From: Gyrodactylus bullatarudis | Lineage: Eukaryota > Platyhelminthes > Monogenea > Gyrodactylidea > Gyrodactylidae | Reading direction: 5' to 3' | DNA length: 64,000 bases | Assembly (NCBI GenBank): GCA_012064415.1 | Contig: SSNU01000094.1 | Span: 204,643-268,642, forward strand | Shown here: positions 23,901 through 35,900 of the stretch, in pieces | How the letters are laid out: the number at the start of each line of letters is the position of its first letter | Position numbering within the stretch: position 1 is the stretch's first letter | Made by a program: the position numbers and the translations under genes | The notes under the pieces: model-generated | Databases searched by the model: none | The model's input: the letters and a program-made list of their open reading frames with translations, nothing else | What the model was told of the DNA's origin: nothing

Positions 23901-26900
23901 ATTTAATAATAACTAGTGTTTTTACAATTACAATTAAAATTAAAGAACATTTTTTTGTACAAAATTATGTGAGTTTTTTAATTCGTCGAGACCAGTTGCC
24001 AAGTTCAAAATGTTTTTAAAAATTTTGAAAATATATTAATAACGAGCATACAGTTTTTCAATTTTCTATTAATTATGACATCCATTCGGACGTATACGTG
24101 AAGAATTCACACTTGATATTTTCATATTATTGTTCATGCTTTTGACATTCGATACAAGCCCAAAATTGATCAATGGGTACAAAAAAGAGAATGCCTGAAA
24201 CTCAATAGATTACAAAGATTGAAAGCAGGATTTTCCAGCTAAATCAGCTATATTATAAGTTCTCTTGATTAAAATCTCTTTTCAAAATGTAGATTTTTGC
24301 TTGATCAAACATAAATACCTAATTCAATATTTTTGTCAGTGAGGTTACTTCAAACTGTCGTAATTCAAATTAATAAGACGAAGATTACATAAGATGAACA
24401 AGCCTCTTATCATTTTCTCATTTATTTAGTTTAATATTATCTATTAAATCAAAGAAAACGATTAAACTCAACCAATTTACACATTAAGAATGAAGAAATT
24501 GTTCATTTTCACAGTAGTGTTTGATATATTGCAGGAGAACTTTTATTACCATGTGAACTTTTTCTTAAAAACTTTCCTCACACAATGCGCTATTTAGTTC
24601 TTAAGATTTACACTTAGACCAACCTCTCCCTACATTTTATAGTCAATTGAATACATATTCGTTTTTGAAGAAAAGAATTGTTACCGAAAAGTACAACTGT
24701 AATTTGTCTTTTGTTCAATTTTACATTTGACGAATGTATTTGGAATAAACATTGCGTGTATAAAACTTTTCTAATAATTTTTAGTAAATTTGAGCTATTT
24801 TTTAAAGGAACTGAAGCAAATATTCCATTTACAACATTCCATTTTGTTCCATAAGTGTAGCATTCTGCATCGAAATGAATTATTTTCCAATTTAATATCA
24901 TCTCGTTACTTCAAAGTAACTTCTGTATACATGAAATTATTTACTAGTATAATATATTGTTTTCATAACAGTTCCTCAAGTGATTATCAATTCTATATTT
25001 CAAGAATACAAACACATTATACCATTGTTCATGATATAGAACTGCTGTGAAAAATATAAACTAAAAAGAGACATTTCTTATTGATACATTAAAACACTCT
25101 CGTGGTAATAAGCAATTCATATGATAAAGTATAACGTATTTTCTTTCTACATCACTCATGTTATAAGATCTTATTTTATTTATAGCTTTATAATAGCTTC
25201 AGACTCTTTTGGCAGTTCTCATTTTTGTTTAAGCAAATTTTCTCTCTAGACCACATTCATTGATCATGCAAGATGTCAGTTATTTTTGAAATTATTTCAT
25301 CAAACCATAACCTTTTCAATACGTAATCAAGATGACAATTAAATGAAAATATGTTGCATGAAAAATTTACGAAGTTGTCTCATTAAAGGTCACAACTATT
25401 CATTAAGCTTAAACTTTCCGATAGCTAATTTGATTCCATTTATTCAGTTATCGGATGAGAAGCATTTAACATCAAAAAGTCAACAACTTCAGGATTACTC
25501 AATTAACTCCCATCAACCACAAATTTCGACAATGAATATGCTCAAAAATAATATACCTGATGTCACAGCAATTGATTCTTGGTATAAAACTTCGTCACCT
25601 TTAGAAAGTGACATTTCCTCACCAGACGACGTTAGTATGAATGGTCAAATCCTAGATTATCCCGATATTATTTCCCATGATCAAAGTTTTTCAATAACTA
25701 CTTTTCCTAATGAAGAAATGCTGAGTCATCGACGAAATTCGGCCTCTTTCAATAACAAAAATTCACTACTCTCTAATAAAAATGAAAAGGATGAAATCAA
25801 AACAAAAATTACACCCCTTCAAGATGGTATTTTCCCGTTGAGAAATAACCATAATGACGCTAAAAAGAATCTCTCCTCAAACGATGAAGATATCCATAAA
25901 GTAATACAAGAGATTAACAATGATAAAACTCACAATGTAAAAAACCAATCACAGTTGATTGGTCATTTAGCCAATGAAAATCATTTTGATCAGAGAAATA
26001 ATGAATCTATACAAAATACTGTTAATAATAATAATTCCAAGAATTCACGTTCAATTCCTCAAGCCTCGCCAAGAGACTCAGTGACCAACAATGAAATACA
26101 CTACACGAACTTGAAGGCACTCAAACACAATCACGGAAATAACCTTTCTCCCACCATTGGGAATATTCATGAGATTCAAAGAAAAAGTTGTGATCTAACC
26201 AGTCCAGAGAAGCTCGAAATGTCAGCTAGCTTTCGTTATAAAAAAAATCAGGCTTTCTCCAATTCAATACGGAGTGAGTCTATTGCATTTACCCCTAGTA
26301 AAAATACGAAATTTTCTTTGCGATACTCAATTTCAATCTTTTCTATAAATTTGACTGAAAAATTTATACTTTTCAATACTCTAGAACATTTTTGAATAAA
26401 TTTTACCATAGAAATCTAACAATGGTATATAATTTTATGCATTCATTTCTTAAGAAGGACTTCTCAAGATATTTTCCCATTGTCTAAGTCTCTAAAATTC
26501 TTATCGTATGTGTCTGGTCCCTATTACTCAGGTTGCACTTCAATCTTGAATATGCTGAACTAATTTCTTTTACCAGAATAAAAAAGGGAGGTTATTTCTC
26601 TAGCTAAAATAACTCTTGTTAACCATACAGTTAGTTAAATATTGATTAGTTATACTAAAATTCCTGACAGTAAAGTGAGTAATCAATAATTTCCCTGATC
26701 CTTCCTGACTATTGAGTCAGTAGTACTGACTACAGAAGAAAATTGATATTAAAATCCATCTCATGTGTATTATTGAACCCTTACAATGGACATCGCTAAG
26801 ATTTAGTATGGTTTTAGAATGCCCTGATAGCGAATATGCAATTTTTTTCAAAAATCACTTTTTAGCTTAGACGATGTGATCCCAAAAAATGTGCGTTTTT

Positions 26901-29900
26901 AGACCCTGAAAATGGCTAATTTTATTCTTTCAAGAGATGATCAGTGATTATGTTCTCTAGAAAAATTTCATATTTTTTAAATTGTCATTACTTGTTAATA
27001 AATAATGTAGTTGAACGAGTTTATTCGAAAGAATCAATTAGATTTTCTTTCAATAAAGTGGTTATAAAAACTCTGGTTATGTTTCCCACTTTCACCATAA
27101 GGAGAAAATGAGTTTCTCAAGAAAAATGCCCCATATATAAAATTTCGATTTAGTCTTGCTGGTAGTCAGGTTTCCTTCTAATCGTGATCCTAGGAAACTA
27201 CTTTATCACATATCAAAAGAAATTTTCAATCCTAAATTCAAAAAATTGGAATGCCTTATTTCTCTTCTCTGTAGTTCTTAATTAATTTAATTAAAAATTT
27301 AGGCATTTTATAAAATCCCCTTCATTTTGAATATTTTTGATATTTGAATCTTTTTAAGATATATAGTGGTCGAATTAATATGTGAAACACTCTGAATATT
27401 TTGAACTGTCAATTTATTTAAAATGATAAATTTTTCAAATCAAGACCATTTGATACATTATAAAATTCTTCATCAATTGATACCTGAATGAATTTTTTTA
27501 CCTTTTCATCTTTCCCTGTACAAGTAAAAATACTATTTTTCATTGAAGTTGAAAACGAACTAATATGTGAAACACTTTTTATTAACCCAAAAATTCACCT
27601 TTTTCTTCTATAACATCGAAACATCTTTCATTCATGGAATTAATGAATGGTTTTATATCATTTTCAGTTAATTCTGACCACTTTTTTATAATTTCAAGTC
27701 TAAGTTCATGGACATTTTCAAATTGCCTCCCATTTGAATAAACTCTTTGAGATAGAAGTCCCCATAGGTTTTCTATTGGGTTAAGGTCTGGACTTCGGGG
27801 TGGCCAATCAATAAAATCAATCTCATTGTAATTTAGCCATTCAATTGTCGATTTTGATGTATGGCATGGAGCATTGTCTTGTTGAAATACAAGATTATCA
27901 TCTTTAAACTCATTTTTGAATGATAAAATGGAATCAATCAAAATATTCTGATATTTTTCTGAGTTTAATTTTCCATCAACAATGACTATAGGTAAGGTTC
28001 CTTTTGAATAAATCGCTCCCCATACCATAATCGAAGCTCCACCGTGTACGCGATTCAGTATTTTCTTAGGGACGTCCCCTTGTGGACACCAATGATAACT
28101 TGAACCATCAGGCCCATCCAAATTAAACCTTTTCTCATCAGTAAATATGACTTTATCCCAATTGATTCTTTGGCTCAATTTATCCTTGATCCAATCTACT
28201 CGAAAAATTTTATCGAAATCTGAGAGTTTCGGGACTTTTTTTGATTTCCTCCAAGACATTTTCATATTTTTTTTACATATTTTTGAATGGTTCTTAAATT
28301 TAGACTCAGATCTAGCTTTGCTTTTGCCTGGTTGCAATTCATAAAGTTTTTAGTAAGGAGTCTTTTGATTTGCCCTCTCTGGATGTTTGTAATTTTCGGC
28401 TTTCGACCAGGCTTTTTTGAATTTTTATTGTAGGTTTTCTTGTTAAAAATTCTTGTAATTGTTGCAGGGGAGCATTCGAATCTTCGTGCGATTTCTCTAT
28501 TTGAAATCCCAGTGTTTTTCATGGTTTTAATAGTCTTGAGTTCCTCACAATTGAAGCGACAATTATGATGGTACATCTTTCAGAAAGTCAATGTTTTTTG
28601 TGGTATATTCTTAAATTAGTTCATGAAATTATGAAATATTAACTTACAACAGATTTCTTAAACAACTATGTTAGTAGATAGAGAATATCAAAAGTGTTTC
28701 ACATATTAGTTCGTTTTCAACTTCAATGAAAAATAGTATTTTTACTTGTACAGGGAAAGATGAAAAGGTAAAAAAATTCATTCAGGTATCAATTGATGAA
28801 GAATTTTATAATGTATCAAATGGTCTTGATTTGAAAAATTTATCATTTTAAATAAATCGACAGTTTAAAATATTCAGAGTGTTTCAGATATTAATTCGAC
28901 CACTATACTCTTTCTGAAACTTGCATTAATTCTCAAGATCTTTAATAAGAATTTATTTCGACTCTGCATTGGAACTTACGTCTCACCATCTTTACCAAGT
29001 ATTGCTATTTTTTCTAGTAATGTGTCCAATTTTTATGAATAATTTTGAAAAGTCTACATCAAGCTATGGTGAATATTTCTTTCTCTTAATAACTTACGAG
29101 AGTATTCAAAGCGAAGAATTCATAGAACGATTAGATTAGTCGGTACGAAATTAAGTTTAAGAATTTCACCCTTCACTCAACATTTCTTACTACATGAAAA
29201 TATATTTTTTATATTATTATAATCAATAGACATGTGTGCTTGTCCTCAAATATCTGATTCTCTCAGACGACATTCTAATGAATATCAGCTCATATTTCTA
29301 TTTTAGTCGTGATGACGTAAAGTCATCGTTACATTTGTGTTATTCTCATGGAGATTGACATAGATGAAGTTTTTTTTTCTCTTTTTGATTCACGAGGATG
29401 AAGAAATTGGAAGAGAGAAATCTGCATGGAAAGCGTACACAAATTCACTATTTTTTTCTATTCGAATCGTAATGTAATCATACATGCAAGAAAAATGAGT
29501 CATAGTAACGTGTATCCGTTACAAGTGAATGTGTAATGTCTTGAAATGAATGCAAAACCTCTTTGCAGATGGGTCAACTGAAATGTAGAAAAGAAATGCT
29601 TTTTTCAAATTAACTTTCAGTCAAAGTTTTGCTTGGAGTTAGAATTGAGTTTGAAGCCTCTGATTTCCAAAATTATTAAAACTGCCTATCTATATTTTAA
29701 AATTAATCTTCAAGCATTTTTTTAACATCATACCACCATATTTCGCTCCAAAATATTTTTTTATGCTTTTGTAATAACTTATTAGAACCCCAAAATATAA
29801 TACCAAAAAATAATTTTTTAAGATCTTAAAAATTTGAAAAGTATTATTTTTAGATTTTTTAAATTTAGATTAAGTCATTTTTGCACTTTTCTGGAAGAAC

Positions 29901-32900
29901 TAATGTGAATTCAAAATAAAAACGTTTTTTGAATTTTATATCCTCCTTCAATAATGATATTTTAAAGTACTATTCCTTATTGAATTTCCTCAATGTATTC
30001 CTCAACGAACTGCAAAAGGTCTTGAAGCAAAAAAAGATATTTTGGAGCAAAATTTAGTGAAATGATGTTTCGTCAAAGTCTATTACGTATGATTAAATAG
30101 GCATTTTCTTGAATTAAAGCACCATGTGAACATTTTAGGAGTATATTCGAGCTTCTTGTAAACTTTTATAATTCTGATATCTTCTTCAACAAGTCTGAAC
30201 GCTACACGTCTCTTTATGATAACTTCTTCTGTAAATAAAGTACATGGTTATTGCAGATTTTTCAAGTAAATTTGTATTGTACATTGTTCATACAATTTCT
30301 TTAAGCAATTATTATTCCAAATTATTCAAGAGATATTGCAGAAAAAGAAACTTTCTGTTGTTTTAATTTATTCACCATGTAGTCCAAAATTTTTTCTTTC
30401 TCTTTTATCTCTCACCTTGCTGCGAATGGAACAGGAACATTTTTTTCATTCTCTCAACCAACTTGTTACTATTTTTTGGATTTGTCTAAGACTCTCTTTT
30501 GAAATGTACCTTTTTCTAGAATATTTTAGAATTTTTTTCATTCATTCATTGAGAATTCGTAGTAACTCATAGGTCATTCAAACATCTTCTTGAGTGTCTA
30601 AAGAATAATGCGATTTATTGTTCGATTAATTTTATGCCCAGTCTCCTTAATGTTCACAGAGAGACCCCTCAGAAAATGGAATACTCACTTTTGGCCTGAC
30701 TCCTGAGAGGTGTAATTTTACCAGCAATCAAACATCCTTTCTTCTACACAATTGTAAATATTTGTTCTTGTAGTAAGAATTATTTTCGTACCATCATCAT
30801 ATCTCTAAATTCTCTTATACAAATATAATATTTTATATTTTAAACAAATAAACTGATTTCTGACTTGATTCCTTTTCTCTTCTCTACAAATTGTTCCATT
30901 TTTTTAGTCCTACACTTGGTTAAATACTAAAATATAAAAAAATTGTAAATTTATCGCTTGATATAAATACTTGGTTAATTGATTTAGTCGAAATTACCAA
31001 TCATTAAATGTTCATTAGAGAACTGTCCTAAATCTTAAGACATTTAATCTAATGATGAAGAAAGACATTATCACGGTTAGCTTGAAAATGTATCTGATTC
31101 CAAAAAGACTTTAACATATTCAAATTATTGATGAAAAAATTGAGATTTTTGTAAAACCACATCTACATCCTACAACTTATCATGTAAAATGTAGATGAAT
31201 TCATTAAACTCTTGAATGAAATAAATGATCAGTTGTATCACTAATTTTTTGCTTAGCAACTGAGATTATACACTGTATAATACACAGATATATTGATTGA
31301 AAAAGGCATGTATTTGCACAGACAACTTTCAATTAAAACAATTTGCAATTTAATCAAAGTATTGTGAGCATTTTCCTGTGTTTTCAAATAGTTTTTTCTT
31401 CAGAATTCCTTTTATAGTTCTGGTGTTGTTAAAGAAGCACAAACTTATTTCAATTCTTTATAACTTGTGACTTGAGTGAAAACTTTTACTCTTGTTATCG
31501 AACAAGTCAATTTCCATAGATTATTAAAATGTATTAAAACCTATGTCAATATTCGTTTTCTTAGTCATCGGTCAATGGAATGCATCTTTTTTAAATTGGG
31601 CTCATTCAATGAATATTTAAGACATTCTAGAGCCCTTCATCTATTTCATTAAATTCTCTCGTCTGGAAGATGAAAGAAACTTGAGGGTTTTTTGAGTTCC
31701 ATTGAATTTCCTCAATTTGGCCTCCTATCCAAGTTATATCCTTCTTTTTAATGACTCACAACTAATTAATTCTTGTGATGAATAAATAAACAATGTTCAT
31801 TGAACATGTTGTAGACATGCTTCTCCTAACGTCAATATCAATAAAATCTAATTACTATTCCCGAGGACATGATTGGAGATGGGACATTCTACGCATTTGT
31901 GCCCCCTTCCAAGCACAGTGAAAGGGGTGTTATTTTTAAACTGTGATTTTTGTTCAATGTTTCTTCAAGATAAAAACAAATTCATTTATTGAATTTACAC
32001 CTAGTTAAAAACTTTTACCTCTATTCACATGGAAAATGATTTTTCTTGTATGAATTTTATTCTATCCTCCGGATATGCGCCATCTTCTGACCTACAATAA
32101 GAAGAAACCCCAATTTTGTACTTTTCTCTATTCTCTAAAATACATGATCGACAGGTATTCAACCAAAGATGATATCGCTCTTCTTCTGAAATACAGTAAG
32201 CTATAACAATCTTTATTGGACCTATATTTGAGAAAATTTATCTCAGTCTGATTAGATCATTTGGTTCTGGAAATTGATAAAATAGCAGTAAATTTAAATT
32301 CTCTTACATAAGATTCATAATTCTGCCTTTCACTTGTAATTTCTGTTTGACGTTAAGAAACGAAAAAGTCCTAGTAGAAAAACAACGATCGACAGATAGA
32401 TCAAAAGGAAACAATGATCATAGGAACTTCTCTTCGCCATCTATTTTTGTGCTCAAATCTGCTTGAATCAATCAGAGGATTTTACTAAAATTTTTGTCTG
32501 TTGCTTGTCTGTATCTAGCCGGTGTAATAGTCTGATGAGATGCGATGAAATATAAGAAATAGATTGTTAATCAGCTTTTATGATCTATTAACCCTTTCGG
32601 TGCCGAGACTATTTCACATTTTTTATAAAAACCAAAATTTAGCTTTGAAGTTATTTGGCCAAAAATATTACTAATGCAAGTTCACTTTGTGGGCCACAAT
32701 TTAAACTTTAATTGATCCAGAAAATGTTTCTATAAAGTTTGTCTCTTTGTGAAACAGAGTCAACTTGGAAATTGCATGAAATCTACATTTAGTCAATAGA
32801 GGATAGAGAAGAAGAAAATGTTAACTTACCTTGATAGTCTAATTCCTATAGAATGACAATCAAAATATGCAAATTTGACTATCGATTAATCCTTGAATTC

Positions 32901-35900
32901 TTCTAATCCCTTCATTTAGTTTGTCAATTTCGATCAAGATTAGTTGATATTTTGAGAAAATTTTATTTATCCTCGACTAGTCTTAACTTCATTTCTTCGG
33001 GCTGATAAAGTTAAACCAAAGTTGGGATGACTGAAAAATCTTGCATTGGTTAATAGCTATTACTTATTAGCTAATACTCATTACTAATAACTTATTAGGC
33101 TTAATGACTTATTAGATAAAACAACGAAATTCACCGTGATTTATTTGATGATTAATTAATCAATTGAAGAATGCTATTTTTGAATATGAAAGTTAAGAAA
33201 CTCATTAAATGGCCAAGATATTCCGCTTTTTAGGGATTGCATAGTAAAAATTCATTGAATATTGAGCGGCGATTTGAAAAATTCAGGATTTTAAAACTGA
33301 ATGTCATAATGGTGAAGCATTTTCAACACATGCTTCAATACAAAATAATGCTTAGTAATGATAGTTCTATCAGAAAAGTTGATACTAATATGAGGTTAAA
33401 AAATTTCCCCCTACCCTATTGGTTATTGAATGAATTAATGTAACTTTACAATAAAACTTGTCTGATCTAACAAAACTAATAGGGATGAGATCATGAAATT
33501 GTAGTATTTTTTGTTCGATGAGTTTTTCGTAGTACTGAAGCAGGCCTATCAAGATAAACACCGTTGAGATGTTTGAATGACCATTGGCTATGAATAATTA
33601 ATTAATTTCCATGACTGTTGTTTTAGAAATACCCATCTACTCCAAAATAGCTGTAGCTCAAATATTGATGAATGGTTTCTTCTTATAAAATTTTTTTTGT
33701 CATTTCCTCACATTGATGATCAATCTTTAAAGTTGATCTAAAGCTATTCTCGATGAATTTAGGAATTCATAATTTTTGGAAACCATTTCAAAAGGTACAC
33801 TTTCACCGATTTAAGACACATTTTTCGATCATTTTTACTGCTTGAGAATTATTAAATTAGGATGATCCGACAGTTCTTACAAAAATTGAATCGTGTTAAT
33901 TAGTTTCTCTGTCTAATGGCGATACTGGAAATTAATGTTTGAAAATAATGTACATTTTGAATCGGTTTCAAAAAATGAATTTCGGTATAGCCTTTAATAA
34001 CATAATAAGCTCATAATTATTGATTGAATTTGATCAATTCACAAGTCCCAACTTGAAATTACCATATTTTATGAAATATACTTTTGATTGGTGTTTTTCA
34101 TTGCATATATTTCACTAGAAAATCAGTTGTTTATTCTAAAACCTAAATATATCTCCTCTTGGAAAATAACCCAAGTGTTTTGTGTATATAGAAAATTCAT
34201 CTTTGTACTGATGTATATATTTTATCTAATCATAAAAGTACAAACAGGGGGTTAATCCAGTTCAATCTAACCTTAGTTCTATTCTTCTAACACATTTCAT
34301 TAAAGATTAATTTTATCCTATTTCACTTTGTTGGGCGATTGTTAATCAATAGGGTAGATTTATTGTACTCAAATCATAATATATATATTCTACCAATCAA
34401 TACCTAAATGTATATATATTGTATTATTTTCACAGGGGTATATGTATTTAGTCTTTATATTGAAGTCATATAAAGGAGATTGCCAAGTTTTTAGTATTAC
34501 TGAGAAAAAATCAAGAAATTCCTGTCATTATTACTAATACACTTGGATCTAATTGGTCAATAAAATCCCCAATCCTAGTTTCAACTCACTTTTAGATGCT
34601 TATAATTATTGATAGATGATTCCCACTGCACCCTCCCAAATGTTATCTTGATGCAAGAGCGTTGAGGGAACACCCAAAAGAACTTTTCTAAAGTTTCATC
34701 CATTTTGTTATTTCTTCTGACTTTTGTATTTATTCTGTTTCAGCCTCATCTTCTGTTCTCATTTCTATCGGATAAGGAGCTTAATAAATTTTTGATCACT
34801 TGACAGAAATTGTAGAATTTTTATAAGAAAAGAGTTTTTATTTTCTTCAATTTGAAGGTTATGATTAATCTAGTTGATTTTATTACCTTCGAAAGAAGCA
34901 ATTTCAAGTTCAATATCTAACATTAAAATTTGAATTCAGCAAAAAGTCTGGATATCCAATTAAATAATAAGCAGGTTCTCAGGTCGTAGTTAACTTGAGG
35001 TCTAGAAATTGGCAAAAAATATTTTTTAAAGTGTATTATTTATACTAAATCTAGTTGACATGACAATGAGAATTTACTATTCTTACAAAAAACTTGAAAT
35101 TCAGAGAAATAACCAATTCTGAACAATTTAATCTGGCCGTTTTTTTAGAATTTTGAAAATGCACCAAATTTCAACTTTCTCAATATCAAATCTTTGAGAT
35201 CGATAAAAATTTTGAGCTCAAAAGTTGAAAAAGTGGAAATTTGATGGATTTTAGAAATTCTAAAAAAACGGCCTCAGTTTGGTCAGATTGAATATTTTTT
35301 AAATCTCCACAACTTATTTCATTATAGTATTCGAAAAAAAATTTCCCTGACTTTCCGAAGAAAAATATTGAGATTTTTGTAAAAAAAGGTAAATTCTCAT
35401 CTTCATGTCAACTAGCTTCATGATTTTTGAGTCCAACATTAAAATTTAAACTTGGCAAAAAATCTGGATATTTGGAAAATCTGTAAATCATTATTTCCAG
35501 AAATTAATACTCCATAGTTACTGTTTAGCTGGCAAAAAATATTCCAATTTCTGTCAGATGAAACAATTTCTTTAATGAAATATTCATCAAGACTATCCCA
35601 ATATTAATTGTATTTTTCTCTTTTTCAGACAACTCAGTATTAACCAAGAACCAAAATCGTCTCTATGACCAGTTGAATAACAACAATGTTACGCCTAAGC
35701 CATATGAAACCTTTGGTCCCCAAATCGAAATAATCGGAGCGCCAAAATCAAATCCAGACTCCCTTTTCGACTATAATAATGATATCAATGAGAATAGTCG
35801 GTTATATGCGAATCGTTCAAAGTCTCTAGGACGTAGACCACTAATTGAAAATAACAATAATCTCATTGCAGAATCCAATGAAAACTTCTATCAGTCACAA

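Noticed and set aside
25343..25447. Upstream ATG extending the third exon of the AJM-like gene
   Set aside because: The acceptor TTTATTCAG ends at 25447 and fits phase 0 from the previous exon. The extension is AT-rich and looks intronic.
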